Below, one piece after another: positions 11,700 through 23,469 of a stretch of 64,000 nt of DNA. The position numbers and the translations under genes were made by a program. Positions within the stretch are counted from its first letter, which is position 1. Each line of letters opens with the position of its first letter. Source of the DNA: Cyrtodaria siliqua. Taxonomy: Eukaryota > Mollusca > Bivalvia > Adapedonta > Hiatellidae. The notes beneath the pieces were generated by a model. That model saw only the letters and a program-made list of their open reading frames with translations. It did no database searches and had not been told where the DNA came from. The DNA is taken from positions 1 through 64,000 of the forward strand of contig JAWPHD010005547.1 in assembly GCA_037043455.1 (NCBI GenBank). The letters run 5' to 3'.

Positions 11700-13600
11700 A
11701 TATTTCGTTACCACCATATCTCTTCGTCAAAAGGGAAACTCCAAACAAGAGGTCAATGACCTTGAAGCTCTACTGATTGATTTTGATTTCAGGAAGTAGT
11801 CGCTACAAACTTGTTTTTTGAAAAAAAAATGGGATCAATTAGACATCGAGAGCTACATTCCTGTGAAGTTTCATGAAAATCCGTCAAGTAGTTTCACAGG
11901 AGTAATCGCTACAAGTTTTCATTATATAACTCTATGTAAACAAAGATGGCCACTGGCAGCCATGTTTAACGTCGAATCACGAATCAAAATAATGTTCAAC
12001 TCGGATAACCATCATATCATGCTGATTATTTTAGAAAAGTCCTATATCAATATCAATTATAGTTTTCAAGAAGTAGTCGCTACAAACTTATTTTTTAAAA
12101 ATCTATTTTTAGCTGTGGCGGCCATCTTGAATTTCTGGCCGATCTGAAATTTTCTAGAATCAATAAGACTTTAAGAGCAATATTCCTGTAAAGTTTCATG
12201 AAAATCCGAAAAGCAGTTTCAGAGAAGTAGTCGCTACAAGTTTTAACTATCTAACCCAATGTAAACAAATATGGCCGCTGGCAGCCATGTTTAACCTCGA
12301 ATCAAAACAATTTTTGGCAAAAAACAACATCATGTCATGCTGATTATTTTACAAAAAGTCCCATATCAATATCACTTATAGTTTTCAAGAAGTAGTCACT
12401 ACAAACTTGTAATTTGAAAATTTATTTTTAGCCGTGGCGGCCATCTTGAAATTTCGGCTGACCTGAAATTTTGCTAGGATCAATTAGACATCAAGAGCAA
12501 CATTCCTTTGAAGTTTCATGAAAATCCGTCAAGTAGTTTCAGAGAAGTAGTCGCTAAAAGTTTTCATTATATAACTCTATGTAAACAAAGATGGCCGCTG
12601 GCAGCGATGTTTAACGTGTAATCAAAATGATTTTTGACAAGGACCAACATCATGTCATGTTGATCATTTTAGAAAAAGTCCCATATCAATATCACTTATA
12701 GTTTCAAAATGTAGTGGCTACAAATTTATTTTTTAAAAATCTATGTTAAGCCGTGGCGGCCATCTTGAATTTCTTGCCGATCTGAAATTTTGCTAGGATC
12801 AATTAGACATCAAGAGCAACATTCCTGTGAAGTTTCATGAAAATCCGTCAAGTAGTTTCACAGAAGTAATCGCTACAAGTTTTCATTATATAACTCTATG
12901 TAAACAAAGATGGCCACTGGCAGCCATGTTTAACGTCGAATCACGAATCGAACTAATGTTCAACTCGGATAACCATCATGTCATGCTGATCATTTTAGAA
13001 AAAGTCCCATATCAATATCACTTATAGTTTTCAAGAAGTAGTCGCTACAACTTATTTTTTAAAAATCTATTTTTAGCTGTGGCGGCCATCTTGAATTTCT
13101 GGCCGATCTGAAATTTTCTAGAATCAATAAGACATTAAGAGCAATATTCCTGTAAAGTTTGATGAAAATCCGCAAAGCAGATTTAGAGAAGTAGTCGCTA
13201 CAAGTTTTTATTATTTAACTCTTTGTAAACAAATATGGCCGCTGGCAGCCATGTTTAACCTCGAATCAAAACGATATTTGGCAAAAACCAACATCATGTC
13301 ATGCTGATTATTTTAGAAAAAGTCCCATATCTATATCACTTATAGTTTTAAAAAGTAGTCGCTACAAACTTGTTTTTTAAAAACATATTTTTAGATTATG
13401 CGGCCATCTTGAATTTCACATCAACATGAATTTTTGCTAGGATCAACTATACTTCATGGGCAACATTTCTGTAAAGTTTCATGAAAATCCATTCAGTAGT
13501 TTCAGAGGAATAGTCGCTACAAAAAAAGTTTACGGACAGACGGACGGACAGACAGACAGACAGCGGACGGACAGACGGATGAATGGCCACCTTTTTTGTA
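11700..13600 (+). repeat. Tandem array of about 320-bp units ending in an ACGG/CAGA-rich tail
   Basis: Units repeat the order GAAGTAGTCGCTACAA, GGCGGCCATCTTGAATTT, GATCAATTAGACATC, AAGTTTCATGAAAATCCG, GTAAACAAAGATGGCC and CATCATGTCATGCTGAT. The AGTAGTCGCTACAA landmark recurs near 11795, 12068, 12390, 12710, 13035 and 13355. The array ends at about 13535-13580 in GGACAGACGGACGGACAG-type sequence, as in dispersed mollusc repeats. Open frames 11818-12147 and 12827-13027 lie inside the units and are not genes. Confidence 0.9.
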
Positions 13601-14404
13601 GTATTAACAAATTAACAAATTTAACTCTTAAACATCATATGAACATTTCTTGATAGTCCCGGAGAGAAACATAATTAAATCCGCTACTAAGTTGTATGTA
13701 AACATAAGTATTATTTACATGACGTAAATACTACTTTTACCACTGAGTGACTGCACGGGCGAATGAGGTAAATCTGAATTGTATAGATGCACAATTATTG
13801 CAAGAATAATTGATATATACATTTACCTGTGGATTTATTTACCTGTTCAAAGTTTTCTACGTCATCAAATAAAATCTTATTCTCTCTTTTCACAGATATT
13901 GAAATGAGTGAATTGTAAATAGCTATTGTTGTGTATTGATTTCGATTTAAATAAACATGTTCATGAAACAAAACATGGCCGGAGAACTTTAAGTAATATT
14001 ACTGCATTATAAGTATAATCATTGCGCATGCTTTATCGCTTCATAATTTTGTATTAATAAGCCAGGTGGACGCTTTTTTCTATAGTATATAGAGAATGCT
14101 ATGGACAGGCAGGATTTTGTTCAAAATTCTACTTGCCTGTTCCCAGATAAGCCTTCGTTACATGTTCATTTAACAAAGCAACAGTCAGACAGGATTTTGT
14201 ATGTAACTAGGCAGAATTGAATCGGTATTTGCATCTCAAGGAATAATAACATCTTGGGGTTGAAATTCCAACTGTGAGCTCTATAAAGTTAATAACGTAT
14301 TCTCGCTGGGTATGATTTACTGATGTAAACAGTAAAGAGAGAAGGTCGACTAACAAAAAACATATACCCGAGCGAGATGTGTGGTGTATCATCAACAAAT
14401 AACA
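13601..14404. other. Non-coding stretch, no gene recognised
   Basis: AT-rich sequence without a recognisable exon. A short imperfect duplication around AGGCAGGATTTTGT occurs near 14108 and 14189. Confidence 0.45.
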
Positions 14405-14913
14405 TATTGTTCGGGGCGCTTGTTTCAGTCAATTTTTTTCAGCATTTACGAGAGCAATTTTATTAATACGTAACTAAATTATATATCATTAAATCTGAAA
14501 TGTTTACTGGTAAATAAAACTCAACTAGTTTTGAAAATCGGTTGAGAAAAACAAACTGTCTAGCCAAAATGCTTTCTGATGGGTTTTTTTCCATGTAAAT
14601 ACAATGTCTGTTGATGGAACAGTAGAAAATGAAGTAATTTCAACTAACTTCAGTTATCCTTAATATTTTGCTAAAAAAAAACAACACAAAACCATTTTGG
14701 GATGAAGCCGAATTTTTTGCAGTGAAAACAACATTTCCATGTGTTTTTTTTATATTTATCCCCGATTTTGAAATGAAAAATAAGAGTTTTTTATTTACCA
14801 CTAAAATTGTCTGTTTCACTGATATGCATCTTATTTACGTACATGTACTAATTGAATTTTTGTCTTAATAGTCAAACAAAAAACTTTGGCTGAAACAAGC
14901 GCCTCGAACAATA
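14405..14913. mobile_element. Foldback/MITE-like element with long terminal inverted repeats
   Basis: The left end TATTGTTCGGGGCGCTTGTT (14405 on) is mirrored at the right end, where GCGCCTCGAACAATA closes at 14913. The symmetry goes beyond the ends: the left inner GGTAAATAAAACTC and TTTTGAAAATCGG have reverse-complement partners near 14765-14800. Most of the 509 bp is therefore an imperfect palindrome. The open frame 14668-14868 inside it is not supported as a gene. No clear target-site duplication was seen. Confidence 0.75.
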
Positions 14914-16060
14914 GTTACTTTCCTTTGCGGGTGGCATAATATGGCTGTTTTTATTCGAGGCGTCGATACCAATAGGTCTCAGATACTAAACGCTCTCATT
15001 CTCATCACTTGAAAACTATGGTGGCATACTTATGCAACGAGATACGGCATTTACCCCCAACCGGATACGGGTATCGAACTATTCGTGATAAGAAACTATC
15101 ATGTTGGCAGAAGTGGGCATTATCGTGTCATTTAACATTATAAATTAATGATATTTATGTAATTTTATCTAACAAATTGTATAAGATTTTCGTGACAATT
15201 CATTATTATCTCGAAATAATCGTGATAATTATCCAGGTATCTAGTGGCAAAAATGTGCCACCATAGAAAACAATTCGTTGTCAAATATTTTTCGGATCAT
15301 TTCGTAAAACGCAATTTACAAAGCCAAAACCTGTGTTGTTTACGTACACCGAGACAAAATCAAAACTATACATATTTTCGTTTCAATAAGAATATCCGTC
15401 ATTGGGATCAAGGACAATAGTATCGATTGCGTTAATGTGCAACAAACATAATTCTTTACATCACGACATCATTTAAACTTCTGACAACTAACTTATCGTA
15501 TTCCATTCATCAGTCACCAGCTACACATGAGACGTTCCTTTATACTTTTGTTTCATTTACATTGGTCATGCTATAAATATTACAACTGAATACATTTAAG
15601 TAAACACGACACACGAATCCGATCAAAGACACACAGTTTACTTACAAAATAAAAATAGACAAGTCAAACAGGAAGTGTAGAGGAACGCGGCCATCAAATA
15701 ACTAGCATTAATTTCGATATCTTTAATTATCCCTATTTTGACGAGGATGTTTCCAGGGCAATATATTTTGGCGTATCTGTTCCTCAACTTATTCGTGTGT
15801 TTTTTCAAGAGCTTGTAGTCGAGTTGAGGACTTTAATATTCGTATCCTTTGTTTAAGTTCTCTATCAGGGACACCGTTCGTAACCACACAATTCGAAAAT
15901 ACTTCACAAAATGTTACTATTGTAACCCGGATCTGCTTTAAAAAAATGTTAAGAACTCTTTTTTGCAGAAAAAAGCCTTTAGTTACTTCATTTTCTTCTT
16001 ACTGGTACTTTAATAGCATTTCAAATGGAAAACCTGGTTTTCGCGGAATATCCACGTTTC
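14914..16060. other. Non-coding stretch, no gene recognised
   Basis: No repeat family or exon recognised. Confidence 0.45.
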
Positions 16061-16062
16061 TT

Positions 16063-16493
16063 GTTTTTATATTCACATATTCATGATCATATTTTGCCTA
16101 TTAACATGTTTAATGCTACCTAGTTTGTTGGATGATGTAGCCTGTCGGATTTTATATTCACATATTCATGATCATATTTTGCCTAATAACTTGTTTAATG
16201 CTACCTATTTTGTTGGATGATGTAGCTTGTCGGATTTTATATTCACATATTTATGATCATAGTTTGCCTAATAACATGTTTAATGCTACCTAGCTTGTTG
16301 GATGATGTAGCCTGTCGGATTTTATATTCACAGATTCATGATCATATTCTGCCTAGTAACATGTTTAATGCTACCTTGTTTGTTGGATGATGTAGCCTGT
16401 CGGATTTTATATTCACATATTCATGATATTATTTTGCCTATTAACATGATTAATGCTACCTAGTTTGTTGGCTAATGTAGCCTGTCGGATTTT
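16063..16493. repeat. 85-bp tandem repeat, five copies
   Basis: The unit runs from TTTTATATTCACATATTCAT through TTTAATGCTACCTAGTTTGT to GATGATGTAGCCTGTCGGA. Five head-to-tail copies start about every 85 bp, near 16064, 16149, 16234, 16319 and 16404, with only a few differences each. Confidence 0.95.
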
Positions 16494-16499
16494 TTATTT

Positions 16500-16695
16500 G
16501 CACTGTCTAGCTTTATTGGAATGACAATAGGGTAAGAATGAGAATTGGCGCAACCTAAAATCTCCAACGGCTTTTTCTTTGCCACTGATCGTTCCAAAGT
16601 GGTAGCCCTATTGTCAACCCTTTTATTTTTGTGATGTTTCATATTGGTTATTTATGCTTGTAATTGTTTTTGTTTCGATGGTTGATTTTGAAACT
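16500..16695 (+). mobile_element. Dispersed element family, copy A
   Basis: This copy has the family landmarks TTTATTGGAATGACAATAGG, CGGC(T)TTTT..TGCCACTGA, TTCCAAAG.GGTAGCCCTATT and GTCAACCCTTTT followed by GTGATGT. Other copies in the window lie near 17.7, 55.6, 56.1 (inverted) and 60.1 kb. The left parts resemble one another more than the tails. Confidence 0.75.
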
Positions 16696-16699
16696 AAGA

Positions 16700-16752
16700 G
16701 TGGTGGGGTGTGTTTGGGAGTGGGGTGGGGGTGGGGGTGGGGGGGGGGGACA
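16700..16752. repeat. G-rich tract with G-quadruplex potential
   Basis: Consecutive runs of four to eleven G residues separated by single T residues lie on the + strand. At least five G-runs of three or more fit the usual G-quadruplex pattern. Confidence 0.85.
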
Positions 16753-16759
16753 TAGTAAA

Positions 16760-17700
16760 TAAAAACATTTACATGTTTTATAACTGGAGAAATAATGGCA
16801 ATCTAAAATGTAAAAATGCAAGTAAGGGTTAATAACTTAATTTTAACAAATAACGCGCTTTTGGGATTTATTAGCATTCGTTTTTAGCATTTTACCGGTA
16901 AGCAGCCTGTACCTTACTTCTGGTAATTAAAGGAAAGTATCGGTCCTTTTTGTTATTCATGCATCTACATGTGTGCCTACCTACTGATTCATTGATGTCT
17001 GTACTGCTTATTATTTTGGGTATAAGCGTTTCAATATCAAACATATAAATGTTTATGCTAATATCAAATTAAATATTATGTGCGATAAGATAAGATAGAA
17101 GACGTTGATGCTTCATGTGTTAAAGATTCAATATACAAATAACACGGATGCATGACAGCATTCAAAGCTTTTTTATTATAATTTAGCTGGATAAACTGAT
17201 ATACAAAACAACTTCGATTGCTTTCGTCAATGAAGCGATTAGCCAAAGAGGAAGTCGTACTATAGATAATTTGATTTTTTAAGCGGTTTAAATATTGCTT
17301 TTCTATACAGCGTTTTCATGAAAATGAAGTCTTCATTTGCATATTAGTTGCTTTCTAAACACGTTTAATTCACGAGTGCCTTTGATATGATTATGAATTG
17401 CATTTTAAAACATGCGCAATTACTTCCGAATTTGCTTGGCCCTTTTTCATTACGCAGTTGTTAATGTCATACAGGTGAACATGAATGATTGCATTCAGTG
17501 TGTATATGCTTAACTGACTGTCAGTATTATGAACTAATCTGTTTTATATGTTTGTGTGCAAACTGCTTTTTAAACGCGAAATAGTCATACGATAAATTAC
17601 AAGACTAATGAAATGACGATAATATTTTCTTTACCACTTGAACAGAGGACAGTTTAATAATGTTTTATGATGATGACATGCATTGCATGATATAGGATAC
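16760..17700. other. Non-coding stretch, no gene recognised
   Basis: AT-rich, with no exon or repeat family identified. Confidence 0.45.
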
Positions 17701-17702
17701 GA

Positions 17703-17955
17703 GTGAGGATTTGGTGCACCTTAGAACCTGGTTTAAACATTCAGAAACTGTTTTCCCACTGACCTTTACCAGGCGTTACCCCTATGAGACCGCTCACATG
17801 CCCAATTATCGGAACCAATCAGATTGCAGATCGTGGCATTTTTGTTATATACTATTGAATACCGCATCAAACCAACTACGCCTAACTGCGCCAAGTCGGT
17901 TAGAGCGTCGTCTACTGAACCGAACGTTCAGGGTTAGAGCCTTATATAATTCGAC
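17703..17955 (+). mobile_element. Dispersed element copy B with a tRNA-like tail
   Basis: GGTGCACCTTAGAACCTGGT and CCACTGACCTTTACCAGGCG match the dispersed family. About 110 bp later, CGCCAAGTCGGTTAGAGCG resembles an RNA polymerase III A box, and GGGTTAGAGCC some 40 bp further on weakly resembles a B box. This could be a decayed tRNA-derived SINE joined to the element. The open frame 17711-18004 across it is not supported. Confidence 0.5.
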
Positions 17956-18440
17956 ATTTTTTAAACCATACAATGTTAAGATATTTCAAACATTATTATA
18001 CTAAACTACTACGGAATAAATATGATTGGTTCCAACAATTAGACATTTGAGTACTCTGCTATTGTCACCTAATGTGTTTGTTTTGTTTGTGGTCCTACGT
18101 ATTTCTAACTGAATCCATGCAAGTGGTTTTGTATTAAATTCGTGCTATTGGCTCACTGCTTTCTTAGTATGCTGCATTTTCTGTTTGAGTTTCGTATCTA
18201 CTTATTCATAATAAACAGGTGCGATAAGGGTAATTATACGCACCTTAATGTTAAACACTAAAGAAACTCAAATGAAAATCTTAATTGAACTTTAAAGTTC
18301 GCGGATACTATAACACTACGTTCAAATTTAATACGCTTGACTCATTATAAAAGCAATTGAATAATGATATTTATAAATTGGATCATGCTGTTTTCAAATA
18401 CTATGTATTTTTATAAAATAACAAGGTCAAACATCCGAGA
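17956..18440. other. Non-coding stretch, no gene recognised
   Basis: No feature recognised ahead of the candidate promoter that follows. Confidence 0.4.
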
Positions 18441-18524
18441 AGGAACTTTAAACCGCATTACTACAGGTGGGCCACTTCGACCTCAAGTGGGTGGGGTAAT
18501 GGTATTAAATGAGAATGTAAAGAA

Positions 18525-18731
18525 TGTTATGACGTCATGTATGCGTCAGCGGTTTTTTTGTTTTCAAAGACGAGTTTCAACACGTATAGAGATGATTCAC
18601 GTGACCAAAATAGCCTATAAAAACAGAGCATTTATTGTGTTAGTTCATTTCACTAACGAGAGCGCGGAGATTGCGTTGTCATATAAGGATTTTAAATTTA
18701 TCCGTTAACGGAGTCTCAACATTTAAAACAA
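18525..18731 (+). promoter_or_regulatory. Candidate promoter and non-coding first exon
   Basis: In order: an 8-bp CRE palindrome TGACGTCA (18530-18537), an E-box CACGTG (18598-18603), a TATA box TATAAAAA (18616-18623), and an initiator-like TTCATTT whose A at 18646 is 30 bp from the TATA start. The predicted leader ends in a strong donor, AACAA|GTAAGT (exon end 18731). No coding exon follows closely. The next supported exon on this strand begins after an acceptor at 36378, so this could be the first exon of the TEP-like gene with a 17.6-kb leader intron. The spacing and motifs are seen; the function is inferred. Confidence 0.4.
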
Positions 18732-18739
18732 GTAAGTAT

Positions 18740-19315
18740 ATATTTTTCGAAAATTCAAATTATATGTATTCTGTGCTTAATGAGAAAGAGTTCACAGTTT
18801 TTTAAAAACAGAAGGTGTTTTGCAATTGGTTAGGCATCTTATAAACGTGTCATACTTTATTAAAGATACCTTTTCGAGAAAAAACACGATGTAACTATCT
18901 CGAAATTTATAAATAACGAATGAGTACGTTATATGCTTTCAAATGATTGAAAAATAAATGTTTTTTATTTTATATTTCTAACAGTGTACTTTTTTTGAAG
19001 TTAGTCCGTTTAAATTAGAACTGATTTATGATACAACAGATGGTGCTAAAATCGCTTACCAATGTATACGAAATATTGTATTTAGCTGTTAGCTAACTGT
19101 AATAAAAATACTGTAAAATGATATATACATCACTCTTCCCTCGAGGCGTAATTAGTCGCTACGAGTACCACGCCAGACTGACTTTATGATAATTGCTATC
19201 ATGCCTTTGGCTATAGTATGCGGGTATATGAATACATTATACAGTATATAGTTGTGTTTTATACTGGCAGTCGTGATCTTTAAATAGGTAATGTGAACAT
19301 GTATATGTAGTTATT
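18740..19315. other. Non-coding stretch, no gene recognised
   Basis: AT-rich sequence with no recognised exon or repeat. Confidence 0.4.
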
Positions 19316-19316
19316 A

Positions 19317-19588
19317 TACAACAACAACAACAACAACATATACTTTATTTCACTCAGGTTACATTTTGCATGGTAACAACATGAGGAAAAATAGCAGTTA
19401 CATTTTTTTCCATTGACGGGTACAAGGGTACAATGGTACAATTAAGGTTTAGCATAATCATGGGTTATGAGGTAAGAGTAGAACGGTACAGCAGTGGGTG
19501 GAGGGAGGAGAGGGGAGAGGACGTGGGATAGGGGTTTTGTAGGGATGAGGGGTGAAATATACGTGCTATAAGTAATGATATATTATTG

Positions 19589-19619
<31 letters not shown>

Positions 19620-20592
19620 TAATAATAATAATAACGCATGCACAGTATACCTAAGGTTACCTACTTAGTCCATCCGCTATCTCTTTTTGAAAGCGAAAGT
19701 GAGAGAGATAGGTTCTGGAGGTCATTAGGGTTCGATTTGGTAATGTGTGCTCTGTGTCTTTATCCTATCATATCCAAATAAGTCATATAAATTTCACGTG
19801 GAGAGGATAGGATACGACAGAAAATAGGCATTACTGAGAAGGGGATCAAATTCCGAACAATATATATGTATAGTGCGTTGGTAAGATTGATAACTAGTTT
19901 AATTCATGTTATAGTAATTGAGAATAGCAGAGTACATACGACATCGATAATAAAAAAACACCAACAAAAGACAAAGTACATTTGTACGTTGGGTGTTAAG
20001 TGGGTCAGACACTGTGTGCGAAATACACGTGGAATCATGTTTATAGCAAGATTCACGCTTGTCAGGGCCTATAATATATCATGAATGAGGACAGAACAAC
20101 CAATCGGTAGTTTGTTTTGAGATGTTCAGGCATCGCGAGACTGTCGCTATTTTTATTATATCCAATCACGGCAGTGTATACAATGTTTAAGAATGGACCA
20201 TGTTTTCATGTACAAGTTTTTCAGTGCTAAAGTATATATACATAGTACGTTATATTGATGGATTAATCATGATAGGTAAGTTGATAATTATGACATTATA
20301 AACATGACACATTCTATACGTAAGGAAAACATAATAGTGTAGCTTATGGTGTCGTCTGCACGGAAACATTTATACCGGCCATTCACAATTTTGGGTTAGA
20401 ATGGCGGAATGAATACATGTAATTTTCTGGAATAAGGATATTGTGGTAAACATAATTTAAAAAAAATACCATTAGCCGGGTAGACGACACAATAATATAC
20501 AATCAGTTATGTAGCAGATAGTGAACATAAATAATCACCTGTGGAGACATAAAATGCGTAATATCACTGAGAAGTAAAATAAAACATGAATA
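19317..20592 (-). mobile_element. Probable LINE 3' untranslated region with (GTT)n tail
   Basis: Read on the minus strand, the sequence downstream of the LINE open frame ends in GTGAAATAAAGTATAT followed by (GTT)n (19318-19338 on +). This has a polyadenylation-like signal and a simple-repeat tail, as in several LINE clades. A (AAT)n run and a G/A-rich stretch (about 19495-19550) lie within it. The link to the coding fragment rests on adjacency and orientation. Confidence 0.45.
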
Positions 20593-21145
20593 CTATCGAA
20601 AATAGTTTAAAAGTATATTAACGAATGAGCTTAATTTTTCTAGGGTTGCAACTGTCTTAGTGTTGAGTAGTTCCTTGAATTTAAGGACATTTGGGTTGGT
20701 AAAATAATATCGCGGAATCAACTGTGTTCGTTTTGTTTTAAACAAATGGCAAACTAGCAGATAATGAAACTCGTCAGCTAAATCGTTTAATTGACAATGT
20801 GACCACTTTCTTTGGTGGTATGGAATACGTCTGTTAGTCCGGCGTCCAGTTTCTATTAAGAATTTATGGTTTGCCGTGCGGAATTTAAGCAATGGTATGT
20901 ATTGATGTTTTGGGAGAGTGGTTAGATACGGCTCAAATGCAATGGTATCCTTAAACAGACTGTAATTTTTACCCTTAGATGAATCCTGGAGTTGGGAGTT
21001 CCACTTTTGTTTGAATTGATCTATTAAAGTTTGTTTTATCGGGAGGCATATATTTGTGTTTACTATGTTTTCCTGGTTCAGCCAGATTTCAGTGTTTCCA
21101 GTTGAATCTAGAATGTGTTTGACGTTTTTAATCCATTTATATTCT
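20593..21145 (-). pseudogene. C-terminal fragment of a LINE-type non-LTR retrotransposon ORF
   Basis: Reading from about 21145 to the stop at 20593, the minus strand is open for about 180 codons. It carries the hallmark of the region after the reverse transcriptase in invertebrate LINEs: a LLKFRTANHKFLIETGR segment followed by a C..ND..DEFHYLLVC zinc-knuckle-like motif and a hydrophilic tail. In the usual form the first Cys pairs with another three residues later; here that position is Trp (KWSHC). Upstream of about 21145 the frame shifts (a different frame is open at 21108-21311), so the element is 5'-truncated and decayed. Confidence 0.75.
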
Positions 21146-21359
21146 GATTATATGATTGCTGGGAATTGAAACAAAATGGGAGGCCATATTGAGAAATACC
21201 AGGGATTCTTTGCAGCAGAGATATAATTATTTTGATATAAAACGGAGAAATCCTGGAGACACTGACGTTGGCGGTGCTTGATAGTGGTTCTCTATGTGAG
21301 GTCATGTCCACGCAGACAGCAGGATGCGGTATCGACTAGATAACGCGTTAGTGAGTTTT

Positions 21360-22010
21360 TTTCAACGTAATGCAAATATTGAAAGATTTTAACTACTATA
21401 GACACCTCGACATCTAGACAAAATTACAAAACAAACCCGTTTATCAAAACTCTGTCTGGCGTTCAGATCATATAATACTGTTTTATATAGAAGAAAAGCA
21501 ATAATATATATTTAAAGTAAAGTACATACTAATGTATATGTACCGAATAAAGGTATGGGTTTTTTTGTTCAAAGGTTCTTAAAATAACCATGATTGAATT
21601 TAGGTAAAATTAATTATGATTTGGTAACTCTTAATTCGACGATCCAGTTCTGGGGTTGACTTGGCTGTTTAAGGCCGTGTTTATAGTGTCTATATATGCA
21701 AGAGGGAGGGGAGGGAGGGAGCGAGGGATAGGGACAATATTATAAACTAATAAAGTTAAACTTCAGTTAAACACATAATGGTAGACCTATCCACACACTT
21801 GAAGAATTTCTCACAATCAATTCCCTCTACTATGTTATAGTTATAAATTAGCTATATGTCTCAAACACCGCTCAACCAATGGTTAATGGTCAGCGTTTCG
21901 TTGGTCATATTTTCAGAGCTCATTTCTTCCAAAACTGATACTTTGTGTCTTTCTATCTCTGTATGCTACAAAACATAATAAAGAAGTTGTTTAGGTATGA
22001 CATACATTGT
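21360..22010. other. Non-coding stretch, no gene recognised
   Basis: A purine-rich G/A run lies at about 21701-21735. Nothing else was recognised. Confidence 0.4.
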
Positions 22011-22024
22011 CTTGCAACTCTGCT

Positions 22025-22205
22025 AATAAGATAAGATTGTCACGTGTCCCTTTAAATGTTTGATAAATACTCCAAGATTGTCGCGTGTACTTTTAATTGC
22101 TAGATAAATATTTCATGATTGTGAATTGTCCATTTAATTGCGTGATACATACTTCAAGATTGTCACGTGTACCTTTAAATGTTTCATAGATACTTCAAGA
22201 ATGTA
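22025..22205. repeat. Tandem repeat of about 50 bp, four copies
   Basis: Variants of AAGATTGTCACGTGTACCTTTAA followed by a T.TGATAAATACTTC segment occur four times in a row with about 10-20 percent differences. Confidence 0.85.
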
Positions 22206-22209
22206 TTGT

Positions 22210-22770
22210 TACAAAGTCCCACAAATGTAAGTCCAAAACTCGTTGATTTTATTGAAAATCAAAAATAGTCCAGAATGCACGGTTCCTTTTCCAAACTGCA
22301 CTAACCTGATCCTAACCTAGCTGATGTACATCCATCCAGTGAGGCATTCAAAGCATCAACCTAGAGTATCATATATCAAACATACTGAAAAGAGCACTTA
22401 AGTGTCCATGGCAACCATCATCTGGAAGCCATTATGCTCCAAAGTCAAGACGATTAATCAGGAAAAATAAAAAGACAGGAAAGCAGTAATAAATATAGAA
22501 TAATACAATTAATAAAAACTTAAAATAGAAAAAAAAGTTTTGAGTAGAAATTAAATGATAGATTCATTAAAGTATTTATAAAGAATAGTATTATAATAAA
22601 ATTGCTTAGAATGGATATAAAAACAAAATAGAATGAATAGGGCTTTACAATCCTTTAACAGCCAGGATAATAACGGGTTGGAATGGGAAATAGTGATAAG
22701 CAGGAATGACAATGAAGATGATTACCGGAAATGAATATCATGTTCTTAATACTAATAATAATTCATATAT
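22210..22770. other. Non-coding stretch, no gene recognised
   Basis: No exon or repeat family identified. Confidence 0.4.
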
Positions 22771-22774
22771 GGTT

Positions 22775-22955
22775 GGTCGAAAGACGTCGGCCAAACAAAG
22801 GAAGACCAAGATCCTGCCAACGTCCTAATCGCTTACGTTGTTACTTTAAAACGTTGGCCCAACATTGGTCAACAAAAGTGCACAACGAATGCTAACGTTG
22901 AACCAACCGTACACTCATTAGACAACGTTGGCCCAATGTAGGATTGCTATCTGGG
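22775..22955. repeat. ACGTTGGCCCAAC-rich dispersed repeat fragment
   Basis: Motifs AACGTTGGCCCAA, AACGTTGAACCAA and CAACGTCC occur within 150 bp. They resemble the AACGTTG/GACGTC field at 62.6-64.0 kb and may belong to the same or a related dispersed family. Confidence 0.55.
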
Positions 22956-22959
22956 ATAG

Positions 22960-23460
22960 TATTGTGTTTCCAAAGCGTCTGCCTCCACATCGACTGTCCG
23001 TACATACCCTAAAATGTGCAGGAAAATGACGTTGAACACCAAACATCCTACACTACGGTAGTTACACAACGGCAGAGTGGCTTCTTATGCTACCACAACT
23101 TTTAGTTTCAAACCATGCATTACTAATGTATTAGTAAAAACTCACACGAATATTTGCTTCGACCTGAATTTCATTTCTACTCCAGAAAACTCCAATATGT
23201 TAGAATACGTTCCTGCTGAGCGTAACAATGCCACGGTTACATGACGTGTTTTGTTGTGAGGCCCTCGCGTGTTAAGGCATTTTCCCAATAATTTACATCA
23301 TTACAAATCTACGTAACAAGTTGTGTTTTTTATTGAAAAGGCAATACGTGGGTCAACGCTAGTATTTTTAAGTATGGTACAGGAAGATTGATTCCATTTT
23401 TTCTCGAGGTTTTAGAACGATGAAAGGAAAACAATTTCTTTTTCTATGTTCACTGTATGA
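22960..23460. other. Non-coding stretch, no gene recognised
   Basis: No exon or repeat identified ahead of the satellite array. Confidence 0.4.
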
Positions 23461-23469
23461 AGCAATTGC

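Noticed and set aside
14668..14868. A 66-codon open frame
   Set aside because: Lies entirely inside the foldback element and has no recognisable features.
17880..17945. tRNA gene at CGCCAAGTCGGTTAGAGCG
   Set aside because: Only an A-box-like part fits; the B box is poor and no acceptor stem was found.
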